NCBI RefSeq assembly: GCF_009792295.1
Contig: NZ_CP039934.1
Span: forward strand, 2,376,501 to 2,440,500
Direction of reading: 5' to 3'
DNA: 64,000 bases
From: Myroides fluvii
GTDB lineage: Bacteria; Bacteroidota; Bacteroidia; Flavobacteriales; Flavobacteriaceae
Shown piece after piece: positions 48,546 to 58,118 of this stretch. Positions within the stretch are counted from its first letter, which is position 1, and the number at the start of each line of letters is the position of its first letter. Position numbers and translations under genes: made by a program. The notes under the pieces are model-generated. The model searched no databases and was not told the origin of the DNA. It saw only the letters and a list, made by a program, of their open reading frames with translations.

Positions 48546-50126
48546 ATGAAAAATTTTATAGTAAGCCTTGCGCTTTTATCTTCTTTAGCGCTATGTGCCC
48601 AAAATAAAGCCGTAGGTTACGTCTTTGAAGATGCCAATGCCAATGGAAAAAAAGATAGAAAAGAAAAACCACTGGCAAACGTAGCCGTGAGTAATGGAAC
48701 TGAAGTAGTATTGACCGATGCAAATGGAAAATACGAATTACCCGTATCGGAGGACAATCCCATATTTGTTATTAAGCCAGCGGGTTACGGTTTTGCGTTG
48801 GACGAGTATAATTTACCGCGCTATTTCTATATGCACAAACCCAAAGGTTCTCCTAAACACTTTAAATATAAAGGGATAGAACCAACGGGAAAACTGCCGA
48901 AAGAAATTAATTTTGGACTACTGTCACAAGAGGAAAGTAAGGAGTTTAAAGCTTTTGTTTTCGGAGATCCACAACCCTATACGATGGCTGAAATGGAATA
49001 CTATAAAAAAGCCATTGTCGATGAAGCGAAACAACAAAAAGAAGGAATCTCATTTGGAATTAGTTTAGGAGATATTGTAGGAGACGATTTGAGCTTACAT
49101 CAACCGTATAAAGAAGTAATGAAGGGCATGGGGTTGCCTTGGTATAATGTACTGGGAAATCACGATATGAATTATGATGCAACTGAAGATATTCATTCAG
49201 ATGAAACCTTCGAACGCAATTTTGGTCCTGCGAATTATGCTTTTAACTACGGAAAAGCTCATTTTATTGTCTTAGACGATGTGCTTTATCCACATCCCAT
49301 TACCAAAAAGGGCTATTGGGGAGGATTTCGAAAAGACCAATTGGATTTTGTGCGAAACAATTTAAAAGTTGTAGATAAAGATCGCTTAATCGTTGTGTCC
49401 TTTCACATTCCTCTATACGTAGGAGACGAGCAGCACTTTGATGCCAAAGCGAGACAAGAACTCTTGGATATATTGGCGGATTTTGACCATGTTTTATTGT
49501 TATCCGCTCATATGCATACACAAACCCATCAGTTTTACGGAAAAAAACACGGATGGAATAAAGCTAAATTACTCCATGAATACAATGTTGGTACTACGTC
49601 TGGCGATTGGTATTCAGGAGAATACAACGAAGAAAATGTGCCTGTAGCTACCATGCGTGATGGTACACCTAAAGGATATGCTATTCTATCAGTCAACGAC
49701 AATACCTATGAATTAGATTATAAAGTAGCAGGAAAATCGGAAGATTACCGCATGGAAATATTTTTACCTCAAGTGGTTGCAGATAAAAAAGGAGGAAACT
49801 CTTTCGTATACGCTAATATATTTATGGGAACTGAATTTGATGAGGTCGAATACCGCATTGATCAACAGGAATGGAAAAAAATGAATCGAGAAGTGACGTT
49901 AGATCCCGCTTTATACGCTAAAGTGCAAAAATATGATCTTTCTCAAACGCTAGTGGACGGAAAAAGACCTTCTAATCCAGTAAATAGCCCCCATTTATGG
50001 AGTGCGCGAATTCCTGCAAATTTACCTGTGGGAACCCATCAAGTAGAAATCCGAACAAAAGATATGTTTCAACGCGTATTCTCCACAGTAAAAACGTTTA
50101 GAGTAGAAGCACGCGCTCAAAAATAA
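48546..50126 (+). CDS. calcineurin-like phosphoesterase with N- and C-terminal accessory domains
   Basis: 526 residues. Signal peptide MKNFIVSLALLSSLALCAQ, then a repeat-like beta domain with FEDANANGKKDRKEKPLANV, typical of the N-terminal domain that goes with this family. Catalytic blocks: FVFGDPQPY (D-x-Q in place of the usual D-x-H), LGDIVGDD, LGNHDMNYD, VVSFHIP and LSAHMHTQTH. A C-terminal beta domain covers about residues 400-526. It is secreted or surface exposed. It follows the other phosphoesterase by three bases and is the last gene before a terminator. Confidence 0.9.
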   Translation: MKNFIVSLALLSSLALCAQNKAVGYVFEDANANGKKDRKEKPLANVAVSNGTEVVLTDANGKYELPVSEDNPIFVIKPAGYGFALDEYNLPRYFYMHKPKGSPKHFKYKGIEPTGKLPKEINFGLLSQEESKEFKAFVFGDPQPYTMAEMEYYKKAIVDEAKQQKEGISFGISLGDIVGDDLSLHQPYKEVMKGMGLPWYNVLGNHDMNYDATEDIHSDETFERNFGPANYAFNYGKAHFIVLDDVLYPHPITKKGYWGGFRKDQLDFVRNNLKVVDKDRLIVVSFHIPLYVGDEQHFDAKARQELLDILADFDHVLLLSAHMHTQTHQFYGKKHGWNKAKLLHEYNVGTTSGDWYSGEYNEENVPVATMRDGTPKGYAILSVNDNTYELDYKVAGKSEDYRMEIFLPQVVADKKGGNSFVYANIFMGTEFDEVEYRIDQQEWKKMNREVTLDPALYAKVQKYDLSQTLVDGKRPSNPVNSPHLWSARIPANLPVGTHQVEIRTKDMFQRVFSTVKTFRVEARAQK

Positions 50127-50183
50127 AGTAAGTCAAGGCGAAGTGAAAGTAATTTCATGAAGTGAATGTGTTAATTTGGTTAG

Positions 50184-50214
50184 ATAGGCGGGATTTTTCT
50201 CGCCTATTTTTTTT
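50184..50214 (+). terminator. terminator of the FecI-SusCD-phosphoesterase operon
   Basis: Stem ATAGGCG/CGCCTAT with a ten-base loop and a run of eight T, 57 bases after the phosphoesterase stop. It separates the operon from the M28 peptidase gene. Confidence 0.85.
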
Positions 50215-50297
50215 GCGGTATAAAGCCAGTAAAAAAAATGTTGTTTGGCAGTAGATATTCGAGTATTTTGCCAAAAACAAATGAAACCAACAGAGCC

Positions 50298-51869
50298 ATG
50301 AAATTTATACCCGCGCTTAATCAAACGCTCAAGCACAGCTTATTGGGAATTGCCCTTATTTCGAGTAGTTTAACAATCGCTCAAAATCAAGATCCCATTG
50401 TGGAGGCTATTATCAAAGAAGGTACTACAAATTCTCAACTCAAGACCTATGCTTTTGAATTATTAGACGGAATAGGGCCGCGTTTGGTAGGAACCCCTCA
50501 GATGATGCAAGCACACAATTGGGTAAAAGACACCTATCAAAAGATGGGATTGGAAGCACGTAATGAAGCCTATGGAACATGGAAAGCCTGGGAAAGAGGA
50601 ACTTCACAAATCACGATGACTACTCCTCGTATCAAGTCGCTAGAAGGAACACAATTAGCTTGGAGTCCAGCAACCAAGAAAAGTGGAGTAGAAGGAGAGG
50701 TTGTTGTTTTGGTGGATGCAAAAAATAAAGCCGATTTCGAAGCTTGGTTGTTGACGATAAAAGGAAAATACGTGATGATTTCTCAGCTTCCGCCTAGTGG
50801 ACGACCAGAGTATCAATGGAAAGAGTACGCCACTCCGGAGTCGTATGAGAAAATGAAAAAAGAAAGAGAAGCGATTGAGCAAGCGTGGAATCAACGCATA
50901 ACCCATACGGGATATACAGCAAAAGAATTGCCTAAAGTACTAGAAAAAGCAGGAGCAGCGGGAGTTGTGATGTCTTTTTGGACGGGTATTATGGGGGCGA
51001 ATCGCATCTTTGGTGCGCAAACAACACAAGTGCCTACCATTGATATTGCTTTTGAAGATTATGGATTGTTATATCGTTTGGCGGAAGGCGGAAAAGCACC
51101 GCGAATCAACGTGAATGTACAATCTAAGAATCTGGGAACAGCGCAAACGTATAACACCATCGCTGAATTAAAAGGAACAGAAAAAGCAGATGAATACGTA
51201 ATTTTATCCGCTCACCTTGATAGTTGGGATGGTGGAACAGGAGCCACAGACAACGGAACGGGAATTATCACCATGATGGAAGCAGCCCGTATTCTAAAAC
51301 AAGTACTACCAAATCCCAAACGCACCCTCTTAATCGGAAACTGGGGAAGTGAAGAACAAGGGTTAAACGGATCCCGTGCTTTTGTGGCCGATCACCCAGA
51401 AGTGCTAGAAAAAATACAGGTTGTTTTTAATCAAGACAACGGAACAGGGCGAATTGCCAATATAACGGGGCAAGGATTCTTACATGCCTATGATTTTTTA
51501 GGAAGATGGTTGTCTGCAGTACCCGATAATTACAAAAAAGATCTCAAGACCCACTACCCAGGTTCACCTTCTGGAGGAGGATCCGATCACGTGTCTTTTG
51601 TCAGTCAAGATATTCCCGGATTCATGATGAGCTCACTCAGTTGGGGATATGGAAACTACACTTGGCATACCAACCGAGATACAGCAGATAAAATCGTTTT
51701 TGACGATGTGCAAAATAATGCCATTCTCTTAGCGATTATGGTGTATAAAGCCAGTGAAGAACCCGAATTGGTTTCAAGAGAAAAAATTGTTCTCCCTACC
51801 AATGACAAAGGAGAACAACAACAATGGCCCGTGTCCAAAGAACCACAACGCAATTCAGATCAGTATTAA
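50298..51869 (+). CDS. secreted M28 family zinc aminopeptidase
   Basis: 523 residues with a signal peptide (MKFIPALNQTLKHSLLGIAL, ending near TIAQ). The two-zinc site is seen in ILSAHLDSWDGGTGATDNGT (His, Asp), GNWGSEEQGLNGSRAF (Glu, Glu), FNQDNGTGRI (Asp) and PSGGGSDHVSFV (His), all intact. A PA-like insert lies at about residues 125-225. It removes N-terminal residues from peptides outside the cytoplasm. I use ATG 50298 because the longer reading has no signal peptide at its start. Not part of the SusCD operon. Confidence 0.93.
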   Translation: MKFIPALNQTLKHSLLGIALISSSLTIAQNQDPIVEAIIKEGTTNSQLKTYAFELLDGIGPRLVGTPQMMQAHNWVKDTYQKMGLEARNEAYGTWKAWERGTSQITMTTPRIKSLEGTQLAWSPATKKSGVEGEVVVLVDAKNKADFEAWLLTIKGKYVMISQLPPSGRPEYQWKEYATPESYEKMKKEREAIEQAWNQRITHTGYTAKELPKVLEKAGAAGVVMSFWTGIMGANRIFGAQTTQVPTIDIAFEDYGLLYRLAEGGKAPRINVNVQSKNLGTAQTYNTIAELKGTEKADEYVILSAHLDSWDGGTGATDNGTGIITMMEAARILKQVLPNPKRTLLIGNWGSEEQGLNGSRAFVADHPEVLEKIQVVFNQDNGTGRIANITGQGFLHAYDFLGRWLSAVPDNYKKDLKTHYPGSPSGGGSDHVSFVSQDIPGFMMSSLSWGYGNYTWHTNRDTADKIVFDDVQNNAILLAIMVYKASEEPELVSREKIVLPTNDKGEQQQWPVSKEPQRNSDQY

Positions 51870-51871
51870 TA

Positions 51872-51906
51872 GAAAAAAGCTTTTACTATGCGTAAAAGCT
51901 TTTTTT
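51872..51906 (+). terminator. terminator after the M28 peptidase gene
   Basis: Stem AAAAAAGCTTTTAC/GTAAAAGCTTTTTT with loop TATGC. Confidence 0.9.
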
Positions 51907-52034
51907 ATGCACTATTGTATAAAATGATGTTAAGAAATCAATTCTCTTTTTTAGAACGCAGTGTTTTTTAGCAAGGAAACGGCAGATATCATTGCGAATA
52001 GTCATATATTTATGCACCCAATTTATTATTTCTT

Positions 52035-55000
52035 ATGAAAAAATTAAATATGTATTTAATGATACTTGCTCCTATCTTAGGTTTCGCTCAGCAACCCAAT
52101 AAAAAGATACAGGAGTTGTGGAAGAGTATCGAACACAAAGAGCAACAGCAAGAGGTAAGAAGCTTGTTGCCCGAAGTACAAGAGGTGATTTCACTTTCTC
52201 GTCAAACAAAAGCCTATGCCAGTCTTTTGAAAGGAATGTTTTATGAAGCGAAAATTAATATTACAATCCAAGAAGACAAAGACTACGACATCAATCTAGT
52301 TCTAAGTGAATTTGACAAGGAACTACAAACAGCAACAGGAGAGTACAAAGCAATTGTTCAGGCATACATCGCTCATTTATACCAGTTGTACTATGAGGAA
52401 AATGCGTATAAAATCAGCAATAGAACAGCTGTAGAACAACAAAAAGGTACCGATGTTCGCTTTTGGGGGAAAGAAGATTTCGAAAGAGAGTGTACAAAAT
52501 ATTGGGAAGCCGCTTTAGATACAGCTAAAAAACAGACCTCGGCTACTGTAGGGGGATGGAATGACATCTTCCAAACCGTAGAACAATACAATTTAGATTT
52601 TTCTAAATTCGGCGTATACGATGCTTTGCGTATGGATTATGCTCTTTTCTTAAGCAATGGATTTTCTTATCGCTCTTCTGTCGAACAAAGAGAACTCAAG
52701 AGAACACAGGCCACGGACTTAATGAATCAAGTGATTCAAGATCTAAATAAAAAAGGACAAACAGAGTTAGCAGCTTATGTTCGAATCTATGCTTTGAATA
52801 ATTTTGAAGATCGAAGAGAAGAAGCTGAACTGAATAAAATCTACCAAGAACTGCTGAAGCAAAATCCAAAATCTGCTTTGGTTCACGAAGCTGTAGCTCA
52901 ATTTATGTACTACACCTATCGCGATACCCAAGACAAAGAATTGGAAAAAACGGCCGCTGCTACACTCTTGGCTTTTATCGGTCAAACGGCTGAAAAATTT
53001 CCGCAAACCGAAACAGCACAGCGACTGTTAGATCTAAAGAAAGTAGTAGAAGCTCCTTCATTAGAGGTGAGTTATAATACATATGAATTGCCCGACTTAA
53101 GTTCGGTGCTAGCCGTAACACATAAGAATGTAAATACCCTTTATTTTAAAGTTTTAAAATACAATAGCGAAGATAGAATCTTTTCAGTCAATGAACCCAA
53201 TACATTAGCTGGGTATAAAAAGATTGCCTCAGCTTATGAAAAGGTAACGGATTACACGATTGCTTTAAAACCTTTCACGGATTATCAAGCGCATACCACC
53301 AATGTAGAGTTGAAACCTCTTGCACCAGGTCGTTACATTGTGTTGATAGCGAATCGCGATTTTGATTATTTAACACAAGATCAAGATGTAGTAAGCATGG
53401 CGTTGGTCAATGTTACCGCTAATGCCTTTTTAACCAATGGAAATAAGTTTCGATTATACGACCGTAAAACAGGACAACCCAAAGCAAATCAACCCGTATT
53501 TCTAGCCAATGGACCACAAAAAGAGTTGAGTAAAGCCTATTGGGAAACCATTGTAAATACGGATGCTAATGGAGAGTTCTCCACAGATTTTGTCAAAGAA
53601 AATACCAACCTGTTTTACGGCGTAAAAGGAGAGTCGATTTACTATTCAACTTATTCCTATCCTAAAAATTCAGGAGTAGAAGAAGGAGTGGAAGCTGTCA
53701 ATTGGAACGCTAAAGTTTTAACTGATCGTGCCATTTATCGCCCAGGTCAAGTCGTGTATTTTAAATCGATTGTCTTCCGTCAAAAAGGAAAAACAAGACA
53801 AGTAGGAGCCAACCAAATGGTGACCGTTAAATTGATGAATCAAGAAACCCAACAAGAAGTGGGGAATTTAGCGCTGAAAACCAATGCTTTTGGATCCGTT
53901 CAAGGAGAATTTATTCTACCCACTACGGGATTATTGGGGAATTTTTACTTCGAAGTTCTTTTAAAAGATACCAATATAGGAGAATATGCCACTATCTCAG
54001 TAGAAGAGTACAAACGTCCAAAATTTGAAGTAACAATGGACGTTGTAAAAGGGGTGTACTACTTCAATGAAAAAGTAGAAGCCAAAGGAAAAGCAGTGGA
54101 TTATTCTGGAGCAACGGTTGCTCAAAGTAAAGTGAGCTATCGCGTCGTTCGCAACTCAGGGTATCGCTATGATATTCGTGGACATTACGGGTGGCCGCGT
54201 CCTGATCAAGCGGTAACGATTGCACAAGGAGAAGTAGAAACAGACGCTGAAGGAAATTTTACAGTGGATTTCACAGCTATCCCAGAACAAAAAGAATACA
54301 AAGCCGACGCTTTACGCGTGAATTCTTACACGGTATATGTAGATGTAATGGATATCAAAGGAGAAACCCATAGCACTACACAAACCATTTATGTAGGAGA
54401 TAAAAATATCAGCTTACAATTGCCCATTATTACAAATGAAATGGTGTCAACAAAAGAATTGGAAGCAATCAAGGTAGCGACAACCAACCTCAATGGAGAA
54501 ACTTTTGCGGCCAAAGGAGAAGTGAGTATCGTAGAATTAGAAGCTCCTTACGCGCGCAGAATGCTATTGCCGTATGATAACTACAAAAAAGAGGATTATG
54601 AGCTGTATTCATACGAAGAATTTATTGCTAAATTCCCTTATGTAGCGTACGGAAATGAAAATGATCATACCAAATGGAAGCAAGGCAAAGTAGTGTTTAC
54701 CAAAGCCTTCGATACAGCAAAAGAAAATACCGTAGCTTTTCCAAATGCCAAAATACTAAATTCAGGATTCTATTTATTGAAGGGATTTGTTTGGGAAAAA
54801 GGGGAAAAAACAGAAGTAGAACAGTATTTCTATTACGACAATACCAAAGAAGAACCAGGCGTAATTTATCAATTACTTTCAGTAAAAGCAGATAAAGACA
54901 AATACAAAGTCGGCGATTTAGCTAAAATTCGTTTACAAAGTGGTGAAAACCAAACGATAGTGATTGCTTCTGTGTTTGTGAATGGACATTTAAAACAAAA

Positions 55001-57980
55001 GAAAACACTCGAAGTAAACCGAAAAGCAAGCTATTTCGAATACCCAATGAGTGGAGAAATGGGCGATGTAAGAGTTAGCTTTACTGCCATCAAATACAAC
55101 TTTGCTACACAAAAATCAGCACAATTAGTATTGGATGCTTCACAAGAAGACTTAAAATTAGAACTCGTTACCTTCCGCGACAAATTAACCCCAGGACAAG
55201 AAGAAACTTGGCGCTTAAAAGTATCGGGTATGGCAAAGGATAAATTTGCCGCTGAGGTAGTGGCTGCCATGTATGACGCGTCGTTGGATCAGTTTAGAAG
55301 TAATACTTCCTTCCAAACGAGTTTTGATTATTCTTTTAGTTACGGACAAGATTCCGATTTCAGTACCTATAATTTGAGTAGAAAAAGCTTTGGACAACAT
55401 CTTTTGTACAATAACGCTTACCCAAGTTTGATTTCTTATGGAGCCCCGATTGAATTAAATTTATTTGGGTTTACTAGTGGAAGAACTGTATACTTTGCTG
55501 TTAATAGAATTGCGAGTACGGGTGCTCCAACTATGTTGGCAAAGAAAGGAGATACGATGGATGCAAGCGCTAATAGAGTTGTCGAAGAATCTGCAGGACA
55601 GGGGATATCGGAAGATAAAGCTGTTCCTTCACCACCTAGTTCAAAAGAAGAAAAAAATCAAAAGGATATTCAAATCAGAACGAACTTAAAAGAAACAGCA
55701 TTTTTCTATCCGATGTTAAATACAGACGAGAAAGGAAATGTTAGTTTTTCTTTTACGACACCAGAGGCTTTAACACAATGGAAGTTCATGGCCTTTGCAC
55801 ATACGAAAAACTTAGAAAGTAGCTATGTAGAGCAAGTGGTTCGCACCCAAAAGGAATTGATGGTTCAACCCAATATGCCGCGTTTTGTGCGTGAAGAAGA
55901 TCAAATGATCGTCTCGACGAAAATTGCCAATCTGAACGACAAAGCCTTAAATGGAGAAGTGGAAATTCAATTCTTTGACGCATTAACAGCAACGCCAATT
56001 ACAACGATTTTAGACGGAAACAGTCAGGCAAAACAAAACTTTAGCGTTGGCGCAAAAGGAAATACAGAAGTAGCTTGGACAATTAATGTTCCGAAAAACA
56101 TCGTTGCTCTAGGGTATCGTGTGTTAGCAAAATCAGGTTCATTTAGCGATGGAGAAGAATCGGCAATTCCAGTGTTGTCAAACCGCACCTTAGTGACGGA
56201 AACCATGCCACTGTACATCAAAGAAGGACAGAATAAAATCTTTACATTTGAATCATTAGAACATCCAGGATCAGCCTTACGCGACAACTATAAGTTGACG
56301 TTAGAAGTAACAGCAAACCCTATGTGGACCGCTATCTTAGCTTTACCCTATTTGAAAGAATACCCGTATAAGGGAACAGAGCAAACATTCAGTAAAGTAT
56401 TTGCTAATACAATCGCAAGCCAGTTGTTGAATAGCAATTTGCGCATTCAATCCGTGTTTGAATATTGGACGAAACAAGGAGCGATTCAATCGAAATTAGA
56501 ACAAAACGAAGAGTTGAAACAGGTGTTAATTGAAGAAACACCTTGGGTACGCCAAGCAGCAGATGAAACAGAACAGATGAAGCGTTTGGCCGTGTTATTC
56601 GACTTGAATAAAATGAAGACAGAGCTAGATGCCGAATTAGAGCGTTTGAACAACCAACAAAACAGCGATGGAGGTTTCCCTTGGTTTAGCGGAGATCAAT
56701 CGAATGTGTATATTACACAAACCATTGTAGAAGGATTTGGTCAAATGAAACAAGCGGGTTCATTAAATTCAACAGCAATGGCAATGCTGAAAAAAGCAGT
56801 AGCGTATTTAGATGAGCAGCATTATGCTACTTATCAAAAAAATAAAAATACAACAGATTTACCTGCTATTGATGTGCACTACCTATACGTGCGTAGCTTG
56901 TTCAAAGACGAGTTGAAAATACAAGACAAATACGCGAAGATGATTGTGGATTACCGCAAAGAATTGGCCAATCAAAAAGCCGTGGATAATTTGTATGTAA
57001 CGGGAATGAAAGCTGTAGTTTTACATCGTTTTGGCGAGAGTAAAGCTGCGAGTAACTTGGTGAAAGGAGTCATGGAAATGGCAGTGAAGAGCGATGAGAT
57101 GGGGATGTATTGGAAAGAAAATGCCGCAGGATGGTTGTGGTATAATGCACCAATCGAAACGCAGGTTATGTTGATTGAAGCAGCGCATGAAGTAGATCCA
57201 ATAAAATATGCCAATGCTATTGAGGAAATGAAGGTGTGGTTGTTGAAAAACAAACAAACGGTAGCGTGGAATTCTACTAAAGCCACTACACGTGCCGTAT
57301 ATGCTTTATTGTACTTAGGAAAAAGCTGGATGAATACAGATCAAGGACTCGAAGTAAAAGTTGGAGGTTATCCAGTGACTTTTACTAAATCAGAACAGTT
57401 CAACTCAGGATACTACAAAAAAGTATGGGATGGAGCTGCGATTAAAGAAAAAATGGGTATTGTTGAACTTGATAAGAAATCAACAGGAGTAGCCTATGGG
57501 GCAATGTACTGGCAGTATTTTGAAGACTTGAACAAAGTATCAAAATCAGGATCAGGTATTACATTCAACAAGCAATTGTTTATCAAAGCTACTACAGATA
57601 AAGGACAAGTATTGCGTGAAATCACCAATGAATCACCCATTAAAGTAGGTGATGTAGTGACGGTTCGTTTAGAAATTACGGTAGATCGCGATATGGATTA
57701 TGTACACTTAAAAGATATGCGCGCCAGCGGATTTGAACCAATGAATGTTCAATCAGGGTATAAGAGAAAAGGAGAATTTGGGTATTACGAAGAAACACGT
57801 GATGCGGCAACCAATTTCTTTATTACCCATTTACGCAAAGGAACGTATGTATTTGAATACGATGTTCGCGCCAATAACGCAGGATATTTCTCTAATGGAA
57901 TAACATCTTTGCAAAGTGTTTACGCACCTGAGATGAAAGCAAATAGCGCTGGACAGGACGTGAAAATTTTAAGAAAATAA
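52035..57980 (+). CDS. alpha-2-macroglobulin-like protein without the thioester Cys
   Basis: 1981 residues with a signal peptide (MKKLNMYLMILAPILGFAQ). The N-terminal 330 residues are helical; then come MG-like beta domains (for example TDRAIYRPGQVVYFKSIVFR and YKRPKFEVTMDV), a Ser/Gly/Glu-rich linker near residues 1175-1205, and the bait/TED region. At the position of the reactive thioester (C-x-EQ) the sequence reads YPYKGTEQTFSKVF, with Gly1447 where the Cys should be. Related bacterial proteins trap proteases or guard the envelope. This one may work by a thioester-free mechanism. It is monocistronic. Confidence 0.85.
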   Translation: MKKLNMYLMILAPILGFAQQPNKKIQELWKSIEHKEQQQEVRSLLPEVQEVISLSRQTKAYASLLKGMFYEAKINITIQEDKDYDINLVLSEFDKELQTATGEYKAIVQAYIAHLYQLYYEENAYKISNRTAVEQQKGTDVRFWGKEDFERECTKYWEAALDTAKKQTSATVGGWNDIFQTVEQYNLDFSKFGVYDALRMDYALFLSNGFSYRSSVEQRELKRTQATDLMNQVIQDLNKKGQTELAAYVRIYALNNFEDRREEAELNKIYQELLKQNPKSALVHEAVAQFMYYTYRDTQDKELEKTAAATLLAFIGQTAEKFPQTETAQRLLDLKKVVEAPSLEVSYNTYELPDLSSVLAVTHKNVNTLYFKVLKYNSEDRIFSVNEPNTLAGYKKIASAYEKVTDYTIALKPFTDYQAHTTNVELKPLAPGRYIVLIANRDFDYLTQDQDVVSMALVNVTANAFLTNGNKFRLYDRKTGQPKANQPVFLANGPQKELSKAYWETIVNTDANGEFSTDFVKENTNLFYGVKGESIYYSTYSYPKNSGVEEGVEAVNWNAKVLTDRAIYRPGQVVYFKSIVFRQKGKTRQVGANQMVTVKLMNQETQQEVGNLALKTNAFGSVQGEFILPTTGLLGNFYFEVLLKDTNIGEYATISVEEYKRPKFEVTMDVVKGVYYFNEKVEAKGKAVDYSGATVAQSKVSYRVVRNSGYRYDIRGHYGWPRPDQAVTIAQGEVETDAEGNFTVDFTAIPEQKEYKADALRVNSYTVYVDVMDIKGETHSTTQTIYVGDKNISLQLPIITNEMVSTKELEAIKVATTNLNGETFAAKGEVSIVELEAPYARRMLLPYDNYKKEDYELYSYEEFIAKFPYVAYGNENDHTKWKQGKVVFTKAFDTAKENTVAFPNAKILNSGFYLLKGFVWEKGEKTEVEQYFYYDNTKEEPGVIYQLLSVKADKDKYKVGDLAKIRLQSGENQTIVIASVFVNGHLKQKKTLEVNRKASYFEYPMSGEMGDVRVSFTAIKYNFATQKSAQLVLDASQEDLKLELVTFRDKLTPGQEETWRLKVSGMAKDKFAAEVVAAMYDASLDQFRSNTSFQTSFDYSFSYGQDSDFSTYNLSRKSFGQHLLYNNAYPSLISYGAPIELNLFGFTSGRTVYFAVNRIASTGAPTMLAKKGDTMDASANRVVEESAGQGISEDKAVPSPPSSKEEKNQKDIQIRTNLKETAFFYPMLNTDEKGNVSFSFTTPEALTQWKFMAFAHTKNLESSYVEQVVRTQKELMVQPNMPRFVREEDQMIVSTKIANLNDKALNGEVEIQFFDALTATPITTILDGNSQAKQNFSVGAKGNTEVAWTINVPKNIVALGYRVLAKSGSFSDGEESAIPVLSNRTLVTETMPLYIKEGQNKIFTFESLEHPGSALRDNYKLTLEVTANPMWTAILALPYLKEYPYKGTEQTFSKVFANTIASQLLNSNLRIQSVFEYWTKQGAIQSKLEQNEELKQVLIEETPWVRQAADETEQMKRLAVLFDLNKMKTELDAELERLNNQQNSDGGFPWFSGDQSNVYITQTIVEGFGQMKQAGSLNSTAMAMLKKAVAYLDEQHYATYQKNKNTTDLPAIDVHYLYVRSLFKDELKIQDKYAKMIVDYRKELANQKAVDNLYVTGMKAVVLHRFGESKAASNLVKGVMEMAVKSDEMGMYWKENAAGWLWYNAPIETQVMLIEAAHEVDPIKYANAIEEMKVWLLKNKQTVAWNSTKATTRAVYALLYLGKSWMNTDQGLEVKVGGYPVTFTKSEQFNSGYYKKVWDGAAIKEKMGIVELDKKSTGVAYGAMYWQYFEDLNKVSKSGSGITFNKQLFIKATTDKGQVLREITNESPIKVGDVVTVRLEITVDRDMDYVHLKDMRASGFEPMNVQSGYKRKGEFGYYEETRDAATNFFITHLRKGTYVFEYDVRANNAGYFSNGITSLQSVYAPEMKANSAGQDVKILRK

Positions 57981-57999
57981 AAAGGACAATACACCTAGT

Positions 58000-58038
58000 A
58001 AAAAAGCCCTTCTCTACTTATTGAGAAGGGCTTTTTTT
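58000..58038 (+). terminator. terminator after the macroglobulin-like gene
   Basis: Stem AAAAAGCCCTTCTC/GAGAAGGGCTTTTT with an eight-base loop. Confidence 0.92.
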
Positions 58039-58118
58039 GGGTCCTCACACCTCCTCATCCTCACACCCGCTCATCCCACCAAATAACCCTATCTTTGTTG
58101 TTGCTAAAAAGAAAAAAC

